A program made the position numbers and the translations under genes. Shown here piece after piece: positions 26,344 to 33,022 of a stretch of DNA of 64,000 nucleotides. The DNA comes from a virus, in the IMG/VR virus record IMGVR_UViG_3300046513_000348, positions 154,661 to 218,660 of that record. One strand, 5' to 3'. Below the pieces are notes generated by a model. The model was not told where the DNA came from. It did not search any database and saw only the letters and a program-made list of their open reading frames with translations. Position 1 is the first letter of the stretch, and each line of letters begins with the position of its first letter.

Positions 26344-27867
26344 ATGACCCCAAGACTTCTTCTTCTTAAGATCATCACTCTCTTGCATCTCGAATCGCAA
26401 ATTGCGGGCGAAAATGCAAAGTCAGTCGATTTGGCAACGGAACTTCTCGCGACCGTCAAAATCCCTGAGGCCGACGTAGGTCTCATAGATAGTGAGCGCG
26501 AGATTATTGGAGCGCTCTACAACATATGTCGCAAACTGGCAAACGCCCCTGCTGGCGATGAGCCTGATAAATCGGACCTGCTTCAAGAGGTTCGTCTGCA
26601 CTGCTCGACCGAGATCGACCTGTTCGAATCATTCAAGGAAGGTGTCATCCTCGAGTTGTCGCAAGAAGGTCTGAAAAAGCGCGTTGGCGTGATTCGAAAG
26701 GACCTGAAAGAATACCTGAACTTCGAAGCAACGAAGAAGCGTCTGTTCGATGCAGCACATACCCTTCGTTTCAAGAGCAACACGATCGAAGACATCTCGA
26801 CTTATATCCGCGAGTTGTCGACTGATCTGGAGTCGTCTGTTACCAAGTCGTCCAAGAAGGACTCGGCCATTCTCGGCGAGATCAACATGGACGATAAGGA
26901 ATCTGTCGTCAAGGCAGCTACTGCTGTTTCCAATGAGCAATCCGGTGTTGGCAAACTGAAGTATCACCTTCAGGATCTGAACGACATGTTGAACGGAGGT
27001 CAGCGCCGTGGTGAATTCGTCTTGGCGTCGGCTCTGCCGCACAACAACAAGTCGGGTTTCTCCCTGGACATCTTTGCTGGCATTGCCGTATATAACGAGC
27101 CGTATCTGTTCGATGTGACCAAGAAGCCCATGCTGCTTCGTATCTCGTTCGAAGATGACGTCGAGATGAACTTCAACCACCTCTACAAGCACTTCTGGGA
27201 ACAGGAGCATGGCGAGGTGGCAATCATGACTGGCAAGTCGACCGACGAGATTGCTCAGTACGTCATGGACAAGATGACGGTCAACGGTTGGCACGTCAGG
27301 ATGATCAAGGTCGATCCATCGCTCTGGACTATCTTCGATCTGTTTGCTTATGTTCGTGATCTGGAAGCTGAAGGTTACGAGATCGCAATGTGCATGCTGG
27401 ACTACATGCGTAAGATGCCTACTACGGGTTGCGTACAGGGCGTTGCAGGCGCTGACATCCGTGACATGGCCCGTCGTTGCCGTAACTTCTTCAACGCTCG
27501 TAAAACGGCTTTCTACACCCCGCACCAGATCTCGACTCAGGCAAAGGAAATCCAACGTTCTGTCCCGAAAGACTTCGTCAAGATGCTTCCGGGTGGTGGT
27601 TACTACGACGGCTGTAAGTCCCTGGATGCCGAAGCAGACATCGAGATCTTCCAGCACATCGAGAAACAGAACGGGTTCAGTTATCTGACCCTGCACCGTG
27701 GCAAACACCGCGGTGCTCCTGTTCTGTCTGAAGACCAGAAGTACCTCGTCTACCAATTCCACGACATCGGTGGTATCCCTCCGGACATCGGTAAGGATCG
27801 CACTGGTCTTCGTAAGGTAGGCGGTAAGCCTGCTGGTCAAGCGGACGCTGACTTCGACTGGATGTAA
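26344..27867 (+). CDS. DnaB-like replicative DNA helicase
   Basis: The 507-residue product has an N-terminal helical part (1-200) and a RecA-like C-terminal domain. The P-loop region is LASALPHNNKSGFSLD (K236, S237); the usual glycines of GxxxxGKS are replaced, but K and S stay. A Walker B-type MLDY (351-354) is followed by a TPHQIS segment matching the DnaB L2/sensor (QLS) region. It would unwind DNA as a hexamer at the phage fork. It is one of only three rightward genes, transcribed alone from a divergent start, with AGTAGGTCTC upstream, and ends at a strong bidirectional terminator. Confidence 0.85.
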   Translation: MTPRLLLLKIITLLHLESQIAGENAKSVDLATELLATVKIPEADVGLIDSEREIIGALYNICRKLANAPAGDEPDKSDLLQEVRLHCSTEIDLFESFKEGVILELSQEGLKKRVGVIRKDLKEYLNFEATKKRLFDAAHTLRFKSNTIEDISTYIRELSTDLESSVTKSSKKDSAILGEINMDDKESVVKAATAVSNEQSGVGKLKYHLQDLNDMLNGGQRRGEFVLASALPHNNKSGFSLDIFAGIAVYNEPYLFDVTKKPMLLRISFEDDVEMNFNHLYKHFWEQEHGEVAIMTGKSTDEIAQYVMDKMTVNGWHVRMIKVDPSLWTIFDLFAYVRDLEAEGYEIAMCMLDYMRKMPTTGCVQGVAGADIRDMARRCRNFFNARKTAFYTPHQISTQAKEIQRSVPKDFVKMLPGGGYYDGCKSLDAEADIEIFQHIEKQNGFSYLTLHRGKHRGAPVLSEDQKYLVYQFHDIGGIPPDIGKDRTGLRKVGGKPAGQADADFDWM

Positions 27868-27890
27868 ACAAGCAAAAAAAAAATAAGAGT

Positions 27891-27914
27891 CTCCTACCCC
27901 GCAAGGGGTAGGAG
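27891..27914. terminator. Bidirectional terminator between helicase and the wHTH cluster
   Basis: A perfect 10-bp stem (CTCCTACCCC) with loop GCAA sits between the convergent stops at 27867 and 27924. It has an A run on the left; the right side lacks a long T run. Confidence 0.85.
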
Positions 27915-27923
27915 TTCTCTGCC

Positions 27924-28277
27924 CTATGCTGTCTTCTTAGGACGATTCAACCAATGCTTCTTGCAGTACTTTCCTTGTTCTCGAGCAACAAGATCGCAGA
28001 AAGACCTGGTGAGGCGATACCCCTCTTTATCATCCAGCCACTTGGTCTCGATGACGCCCTCACCGATGAACTTGTGCAGGATAGGCGGGAACATACACAG
28101 ATTGTTTCCACTTACCCCGAAATGCCCTGCGATTTCGAGCATGGTCTGCCATACTTCGCGATTGTTGTTCAGGAAACGAAGCAACTTAATCTCGTCATAG
28201 GAAGTTTGGTCTTGGAAGACCATTGGGGTGAAGATGGCTGTTGCCAACTCCACCCGCTGGCTCATAGCCGCAGCCAT
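27924..28277 (-). CDS. Winged-helix-like small protein
   Basis: The 117-residue product shows a probable winged helix-turn-helix at about residues 26-90: a helix around YDEIKLLRFL, then WQTMLEIAGHFGVS, a recognition-type helix with PPILHKFIGEGVIET, and a wing ending YRLT. The C-terminus is basic (KYCKKHWLNRPKKTA). It would bind DNA. It is the last of five consecutive leftward genes with the same general fold and starts directly at the stop of the upstream gene. The fold call is by eye. Confidence 0.5.
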   Translation of the reverse strand: MAAAMSQRVELATAIFTPMVFQDQTSYDEIKLLRFLNNNREVWQTMLEIAGHFGVSGNNLCMFPPILHKFIGEGVIETKWLDDKEGYRLTRSFCDLVAREQGKYCKKHWLNRPKKTA

Positions 28278-29636
28278 TTACACATCCAGGCCGTAGAACT
28301 TGGCGTTCCGCAGGAACTGCTGGGCACGCTCAGTGCCGAAGACGATGCCGTGAGATTCGAAGGTCGGCTTGACGCCAGGATTGCGCTCAGCGTAGGCCAG
28401 GAAGTCGTTCGCTGCTTGAGCGATGGTTCGGACATCGTCAACATTCAGCGACTGTCCGAACACAGCGATACTCACGCTCAAGACGGCAGGATCCGGCTGG
28501 AAGTCATCGCCCAGATCCGTACTTTCCATGAGTTTTCCGCGCGCCGTATCTTCCCCGGAGGAACCGGTTTGTCCTTGGGAAATTTTCCCATCGTTTCCCG
28601 AACGCTGATTGTCACGCAACGACATCGGAGTATCGACAGTGCTGCGGCCTTGGCTGTCCGACTGGCCCGGCGTATTACTGCGACCGGTCGTATCGCCTTG
28701 CATCATTGCCGAAGCAGTGCCGCGGGAATCAACCATGTCCTTGTTCAGTTCACGACCGGTTTCCTGACGATACTGATCGGCTGCCTGTCCAGTACGGCGT
28801 TCATTCGTCCCGCCTTCGTCACGACGGTCCTGCTGGCCACGCGGTTGCTGTTCGGAAGAGCCTTGTTTGTCACCCTGCTTGACATTTTCCATCAGCTGAC
28901 GGAACGGCATGGTCACGACGTACAGGTCACCATTCGATGCCGGGATCTTGTCGATGACGCCGCGTTGTTGCAGGTCCTTGGACAATGCCATGAACAGGGA
29001 AGCCCGATCGCCGCGAACATCGAACTTGTTCGAGATGGTATCGAAGTTGACGCCCTGAGCGTTCTGATCGTAGATAGCACGCACGAGATTGACTTCTTCG
29101 TCCATGGAGCTGACTTCGCCGCCGACCACGTTCTTGGCCAGTTCCATGTTTTCCTTCGTGCTGATCTTCTCTACATGCTCTTCGAACTTACTGCGGGTCG
29201 TTTTGTTCTGGTCCTTGTTACCAGTCTGGTCCGATGCTTTTTGGATCGAGCCCTGGTTGGTTGCGTCTTGACGATTACCTTTGTCCATGTCGTTCTCCTT
29301 CGTTTCGTTGTTGGCTGCCTTGAGGTCCGGATTGTATTCACGCATCAATTCGATCATGTCCGGCGTGAAGCGGATGCGATCGATCGAACCGAACTCGTAC
29401 TTGTCGATGATGCCGTTCGTCTGCAGCATGTCGATGCCCGACGAGATCATCTCAGTGTCGAAGCCTTGATTCTGGAAGTGTTGAGAAAGCTCCTTGTAAC
29501 TGACGCTACCGCACTCCAGGATTTCCTTGCCGTATTTCACGACAGTGGCCGGTAGTAAGTGAGTGTCTTCGGTTGCGAGAGCGCTGGCAAGAGCACAGAT
29601 CTGAGGGTCTTGTTTATTGAGTGAGTTTTTATTCAT
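28278..29636 (-). CDS. Two-domain winged-helix-like protein with disordered linker
   Basis: The 452-residue product starts after AAGGAAGACG. An N-terminal segment (about 25-95) has winged-helix character (VSYKELSQHFQNQGFD ... LQTNGIIDKYEF), and a second similar unit lies at about 165-220 (FDTISNKFDVRGDRASLF ... LQQRGVIDKIP). From about 225 to 350 the protein is Gln/Gly/Arg/Ser-rich and probably disordered; the last 90 residues form another compact domain (PAVLSVSIAVFGQSLNVDDV). It may bridge DNA through two binding units. It has 47 bases to its upstream neighbour and none to its downstream one. Confidence 0.5.
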   Translation of the reverse strand: MNKNSLNKQDPQICALASALATEDTHLLPATVVKYGKEILECGSVSYKELSQHFQNQGFDTEMISSGIDMLQTNGIIDKYEFGSIDRIRFTPDMIELMREYNPDLKAANNETKENDMDKGNRQDATNQGSIQKASDQTGNKDQNKTTRSKFEEHVEKISTKENMELAKNVVGGEVSSMDEEVNLVRAIYDQNAQGVNFDTISNKFDVRGDRASLFMALSKDLQQRGVIDKIPASNGDLYVVTMPFRQLMENVKQGDKQGSSEQQPRGQQDRRDEGGTNERRTGQAADQYRQETGRELNKDMVDSRGTASAMMQGDTTGRSNTPGQSDSQGRSTVDTPMSLRDNQRSGNDGKISQGQTGSSGEDTARGKLMESTDLGDDFQPDPAVLSVSIAVFGQSLNVDDVRTIAQAANDFLAYAERNPGVKPTFESHGIVFGTERAQQFLRNAKFYGLDV

Positions 29637-29683
29637 CGTCTTCCTTTATTAAAAAGTGGTTTTGTACTCTCTCAGGACTTCTT

Positions 29684-30205
29684 TTAAAACAACCGCAGTT
29701 CGCGGAGTTTCTTGAGAAGCTCTTCGGCCTCTTCTTTTTCCAAAGGAACCGGCCCAACTTTGAAGTTCGTTATATCGGGCAGGTTTCGTACGACAGTTGA
29801 AGTCGTCTTATAAAAATCGATCAGCTTCTCAATTGGGACTTCATAGCCCTTTATCTTTACCGTTATTTCCAGAAGAGACTCTAACGATTCGAAAGGGACA
29901 CTGAAGTACTCGTAGAAGGGCGTCGTGATGCGATAAGTCGCCGGTCTGATACTGGCCTCAGCGGCCTGCTCGACTATACCTTGCATAATGAGACTTTCGA
30001 CTGCCCTCTGGATCTTCTCGGCTTCGCTGCGACTGGGACCAAAAATTCTATCGGTCAGATCGCGAACCGATTGAGGTTCGTTTGCTTCCCGATAGAGAAT
30101 CTGAACCACGATCATTTCAGCATTCCATTTCATGCCGAAAGTACCGTGGCGGGCCGCTCGCTTAAAACCAGTGGACTGTTGGGAACCTGGTTCGATCGCG
30201 TTCAT
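29684..30205 (-). CDS. Winged-helix-like protein
   Basis: The 173-residue product has a basic N-terminus (STGFKRAARHGTFG) and a probable winged helix at about 25-95 (AEMIVVQILYREANEPQSVR; IQRAVESLIMQGIVEQ; TYRITTPFYEYF). The C-terminal half is helical and acidic/basic (PLEKEEAEELLKKLRELRL). It overlaps the upstream gene by ATGA, implying coupled synthesis. It is part of the five-gene cluster of likely DNA-binding proteins. Whether it is a repressor, nucleoid-type protein or virion factor is unknown. Confidence 0.5.
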   Translation of the reverse strand: MNAIEPGSQQSTGFKRAARHGTFGMKWNAEMIVVQILYREANEPQSVRDLTDRIFGPSRSEAEKIQRAVESLIMQGIVEQAAEASIRPATYRITTPFYEYFSVPFESLESLLEITVKIKGYEVPIEKLIDFYKTTSTVVRNLPDITNFKVGPVPLEKEEAEELLKKLRELRLF

Positions 30206-30594
30206 GGCATCTCAACGAACGGCGTTTCCTTCACTTCTTCCACCAGCGCCCTCATGTCTTCCGTCAGTTGATAGCCCTTGCCCTTGACGCTCGAGATCAC
30301 GCCTTCGCCGACCAATTCGAGCATCAGGCGGGTGATGAGTTCGTACGGCGTGAAGACCTTGTTCTCGCGCATGCGCTTGAGAATCAGGTTTTCGGAAACC
30401 GGTTTCTGCGATTTGTGAATCAGATTCACGACGAACTGCGAAGCCGTGAAGTCGGACCATTTGACTTCTGCGGTTTCGTTCAGGAGAACCTTCTTCGGGT
30501 TCTCATGGGCGTATTCCATTTTGAGCCACGCGCGTTCAGCGATACGCTTGATACGGTTGAAGGAACGTGCTTCGCGATCAATTTTGCCCCACAT
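30202..30594 (-). CDS. Winged-helix-like protein, first of the coupled pair
   Basis: The 130-residue product starts MWGKIDREARSFNRIKR; the ATG at 30594 was chosen because AAGGAGTTTC precedes it, whereas the longer frame to 30630 would translate the TTTTACAAT leader element. After a basic N-terminal 30 residues comes a probable winged helix (about 40-115: SQFVVNLIHKSQKPVSENLI; ITRLMLELVGEGVISSVKGK; GYQL). The downstream gene starts within its stop codon. A CATATTAC candidate early promoter lies 41 bases upstream. Confidence 0.55.
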   Translation of the reverse strand: MWGKIDREARSFNRIKRIAERAWLKMEYAHENPKKVLLNETAEVKWSDFTASQFVVNLIHKSQKPVSENLILKRMRENKVFTPYELITRLMLELVGEGVISSVKGKGYQLTEDMRALVEEVKETPFVEMP

Positions 30595-30634
30595 TTTGAA
30601 ACTCCTTATGACATTGTAAAAGTACTTCACTGCG

Positions 30635-30642
30635 GTAATATG
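30635..30642 (-). promoter_or_regulatory. Candidate early promoter (CATATTAC) for the wHTH gene pair
   Basis: The leftward reading CACATATTACCG sits between the terminator at 30666 and the 30594 ATG. A TTATGCTGT element lies 17 bases upstream of it. Confidence 0.45.
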
Positions 30643-30665
30643 TGTCTGAAAATAAACAGCATAAG

Positions 30666-30696
30666 ACCAGACCTGGGCTTATCGCCCAGGTCTGGT
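30666..30696 (-). terminator. Terminator of the 30705-31028 gene
   Basis: A perfect 13-bp stem (ACCAGACCTGGGC) with a 5-base loop lies 8 bases after the stop. It is followed leftward by CTTATGCTGTTTATTTT. Confidence 0.9.
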
Positions 30697-30704
30697 TTCT
30701 GACG

Positions 30705-31028
30705 TCAATAGACGGGTACTTTGTTCCGCACCATCATGTCGATGATGACTCGAGTGTGGTAGCGGGACGATGCTTCGTTGTAGAGACGCTTGTGGTTAAT
30801 GGCATAAACACGGCGCTTTACCAAATAGTCAGGGAGTGTTACGTCCCGTACTTTCAGGTAACCTTTCCGAACGAGACCGTCCAGAATACTGACGACCTCA
30901 CTCGAATTGATTTTTGTTTTGGACTTGAGAAGGACGTCAGACGAAGTCATTTCGACCCCGTACGGCAGCAGAACAATTTCCACTACCAGCTGTTCCAATT
31001 CCGATAGTTGGTTTTTATCCGGTAACAT
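30705..31028 (-). CDS. Winged-helix-like small protein
   Basis: The 107-residue product is a nearly minimal winged helix: LEQLVVEIVLLPYGVEMTSS, then LLKSKTKINSSEVVSILDGL, VRKGYLKVRDVTLP and a wing-like VKRRVYAINHKRLY, ending in a basic helix. It is the first of the five leftward genes of this type and has its own terminator, so it can be controlled separately from the others. No clear ribosome binding site is seen before the ATG. It is probably DNA-binding; the target is unknown. Confidence 0.5.
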   Translation of the reverse strand: MLPDKNQLSELEQLVVEIVLLPYGVEMTSSDVLLKSKTKINSSEVVSILDGLVRKGYLKVRDVTLPDYLVKRRVYAINHKRLYNEASSRYHTRVIIDMMVRNKVPVY

Positions 31029-31139
31029 TTTTGTTTAACGATTGGAAGGTTTTTTAAAATGCATGGTTAATGCATGACTTGGCTTTTCTCTCTCAGAGCT
31101 ACCACCATAAAATTTCTCTGCGGCAACTAAAAAAAAAAT

Positions 31140-31162
31140 CCTACTCCGAGTTATGGAGTAGG
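31140..31162 (-). terminator. Terminator of the 31172-31342 gene
   Basis: An 8-bp stem (CCTACTCC) with a 7-base loop is followed on the leftward strand by an uninterrupted run of about nine T residues, a classical intrinsic terminator. Confidence 0.85.
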
Positions 31163-31171
31163 GCTGTAGGC

Positions 31172-31342
31172 CTATGCCTTTTTCTTTCGGTCAGATTTCA
31201 CGGGAGGTTTGGTTTCATACTTCTCCGCGTCTTCCATGAGTTTCCGAGCTTCACCTGTGGTCATGTTATTCTTCCGAGCAATCTCTTCGCTGTGAGCGGC
31301 TGCTCTGAAAAGGCGTTTCTGTTTCTCAGTGTATGGGGGCAT
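31172..31342 (-). CDS. Small basic hypothetical protein
   Basis: The 56-residue product starts MPPYTEKQKRLFRAAA; an excellent AAGGAGGTTCG site marks the ATG at 31342, so the longer frame was shortened. It is helical and charged, with the lysine-rich end PPVKSDRKKKA. The pattern of a short basic first helix followed by MTTGEARKLMEDAEKY resembles small phage proteins of unknown role. It overlaps the end of the HNH endonuclease gene by 17 bases, so its ribosome binding site lies inside that gene. Confidence 0.65.
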   Translation of the reverse strand: MPPYTEKQKRLFRAAAHSEEIARKNNMTTGEARKLMEDAEKYETKPPVKSDRKKKA

Positions 31343-32120
31343 TTCGAACCTCCTTATCACGGTCAATAATACCTAACGCTATTGCGTCAAGAATACCTAG
31401 TCCTCTTTCGATCCGTAGATGAAGAGTCCTTCGTTTGATATTGAACTTTCGAGCACATTGAGGAACGCTAAGAAGCTCACCTGCCACGTCGTATAACCTT
31501 ATCGCCGGTTTCGTCAAAGCTCTCTCGATACTCCATCCCTTATTTACGCGTTCGAGAACCAGCTGCGGATTCTGATTGTATTTTCTTGCCAACTGAGAAA
31601 CCGTTAGACTTTCGCCTTTGTACTCGATCACGCGATTATTTCTACGGTTGTTCTGCTGCTCTTCTTCAGTCGCCCAACGGCAATTATTCGGTTCGTAATT
31701 TCCGTCTGGATTCTTCCGGTCCAGTGTATGGCGTGGAGTGGGCTTTGACCCCATGTCTTTGAAGAACTCTTCAAACGAATTTCGCCACCTCTTACAGACC
31801 TTAATACCCCGCCCACCGTAAGCACTATAGCCAATGGTCTTAGGATTCAAGCAACGGTTCTTCATATTGACCCAGGACGAATATTCCGAGCTTTTTATCT
31901 GTCCGTGGATGAACTTGGCATCGCTCGTTCTTTCTTTCTGGAGACAGCCGCAGCTTTGAGTTATGCCGCCTTTGAGACGATACGTTGGTACGAAAACGGG
32001 ATTACCGCATTCGCATTTGCATAGCCAGTATGCCTTTTCGTTTTTAATTTCCTTGAACTCAATGACGGTCAGGCGGCCAAACTTTTCACCTACCAACTCC
32101 GCCCGTTTGTTAAACGTCAT
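31326..32120 (-). CDS. HNH-family endonuclease (probable free-standing homing endonuclease)
   Basis: The 264-residue product has an N-terminal zinc-binding-like part (CKCECGNPVFVP ... QSCGCL) and then the typical phage HNH core: SSWVNMKNRCLNPKTI, YGGRGIKVCKRW, FEEFFKDMGSKP, HTLDRKNPDGNYEPNNCRWA and TEEEQQNNRRNN. The C-terminal region has two helix-turn-helix-like repeats (LTVSQLARKYN and LSVPQCARKFN), probably the DNA-target-binding part (NUMOD-like). Base composition is more AT-rich than the neighbours, consistent with mobility. GGAAGGGAAAG precedes the ATG. It probably cuts related genomes lacking it; the target is not known. Confidence 0.85.
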   Translation of the reverse strand: MTFNKRAELVGEKFGRLTVIEFKEIKNEKAYWLCKCECGNPVFVPTYRLKGGITQSCGCLQKERTSDAKFIHGQIKSSEYSSWVNMKNRCLNPKTIGYSAYGGRGIKVCKRWRNSFEEFFKDMGSKPTPRHTLDRKNPDGNYEPNNCRWATEEEQQNNRRNNRVIEYKGESLTVSQLARKYNQNPQLVLERVNKGWSIERALTKPAIRLYDVAGELLSVPQCARKFNIKRRTLHLRIERGLGILDAIALGIIDRDKEVRNAPIH

Positions 32121-32170
32121 TTTACTTTCCCTTCCAATAAGGCATGATACCCTCCGACCAAAAAGAAAAA

Positions 32171-32194
32171 CCCCAGTCTCCGAAGAGACCGGGG
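32171..32194 (-). terminator. Terminator of the 32205-32549 gene
   Basis: A 10-bp stem (CCCCAGTCTC) with one mismatch has a C(UUCG)G tetraloop on the leftward strand. TTTTTCTTTTT follows. Confidence 0.85.
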
Positions 32195-32204
32195 AGCTTA
32201 GGAC

Positions 32205-32549
32205 TTAGCGATTCCCGCCGCGTCCACCGCTATTACCACCACCACGATTACCGCCTCCGCGGTTACCGCCATCGTTACCGCCGCGATTACCTCCACGGCG
32301 AGTTTCTTCGTTACGGTTACCGGACTGACGGCTGTCTCGACCCCTCACGGAATCTTCCATGTTTTTACCGCGGTTGTGCACCGTGTCTTCCACATCTTCA
32401 CCGCGAGTGTGGATAAAGTCGGCGACACCGTCGCGCACCCTGCCCACTGCTCTCCCGATGCCGCCGAAGATACCGCCATTGTCACCACCGTTGTCACCAT
32501 TGTCACGGCGACCATCATCACGATTGTCGTTGTTGGTATTACGAGCCAT
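32205..32549 (-). CDS. Arg/Gly/Asn-rich disordered small protein
   Basis: The 114-residue product is almost all Gly, Asn, Arg and Asp. A short central segment (about 26-60, GGIGRAVGRVRDGVADFI) could fold as a helix; both ends are repeats of NRGGN/GGNRGG/DNGG type. RGG proteins often bind RNA or phase-separate. CGGAGGTTT gives a strong ribosome binding site, and the reading frame is kept despite its simple composition. It forms a one-gene unit between terminators. The larger protein at 18072 has a similar RGG region. Confidence 0.6.
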   Translation of the reverse strand: MARNTNNDNRDDGRRDNGDNGGDNGGIFGGIGRAVGRVRDGVADFIHTRGEDVEDTVHNRGKNMEDSVRGRDSRQSGNRNEETRRGGNRGGNDGGNRGGGNRGGGNSGGRGGNR

Positions 32550-32632
32550 TTTAAACCTCCGTAGGTAGTTTGTGAAAATCTCCCCAGGACTCCCTTGTAA
32601 TGGCTAAACTAAAACGACATAAAGGCCGAGAC

Positions 32633-32658
32633 TACCTAGTGGCGCGAGCCACTAGGTA
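32633..32658 (-). terminator. Terminator of the 32669-32968 gene
   Basis: A perfect 11-bp stem (TACCTAGTGGC) with loop GCGA is followed leftward by CTTTATGTCGTTTTAG. Confidence 0.85.
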
Positions 32659-32668
32659 TCGTCACGTT

Positions 32669-32968
32669 TTATTGGGTACTGAGTGCCTGAATGCCAAATC
32701 GAGCCGACTGCCATGGATACGGCTCGAGGTTCACCTTATGCTCGATGCACAGGGTGTTCGCGAGTTCAGTGGCGTCGCGTTCGAAGTCCCTGTCGTCGAC
32801 ATGCTTCACATCGCCGTTCTGGAAGCGGAGGAACACCGAATAGAACTCGGTATCTTTATCTGCACCCATCACCTGCGTTTCCACAGTACGCTTCTTCCCT
32901 GCTTCTTCGGGTTCGACCCATTTGGCAGGGAGGACTTGAATCGAAACTACTGTACCTTTGTTGCTCAT
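32669..32968 (-). CDS. Small hypothetical protein
   Basis: The 99-residue product begins MSNKGTVVSIQVLPAKWVEP; AAGGTAAC lies directly upstream. It appears to be a small beta-rich domain (FYSVFLRFQNGDVKHVDDRD). The leader is compact: the terminator of the upstream gene runs straight into a TTTTACAA element and the ribosome binding site. No family was recognised. Confidence 0.6.
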   Translation of the reverse strand: MSNKGTVVSIQVLPAKWVEPEEAGKKRTVETQVMGADKDTEFYSVFLRFQNGDVKHVDDRDFERDATELANTLCIEHKVNLEPYPWQSARFGIQALSTQ

Positions 32969-32987
32969 ATTGTTACCTTGTAAAAGC

Positions 32988-33009
32988 GGCCAGATCCGAA
33001 GACCCGGCC
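32988..33009 (-). terminator. Terminator of the 33023-34840 gene
   Basis: A 9-bp stem including two G-U pairs is capped by a C(UUCG)G tetraloop, followed by GCTTTTA. Confidence 0.75.
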
Positions 33010-33022
33010 TTATGGTTGCTGA

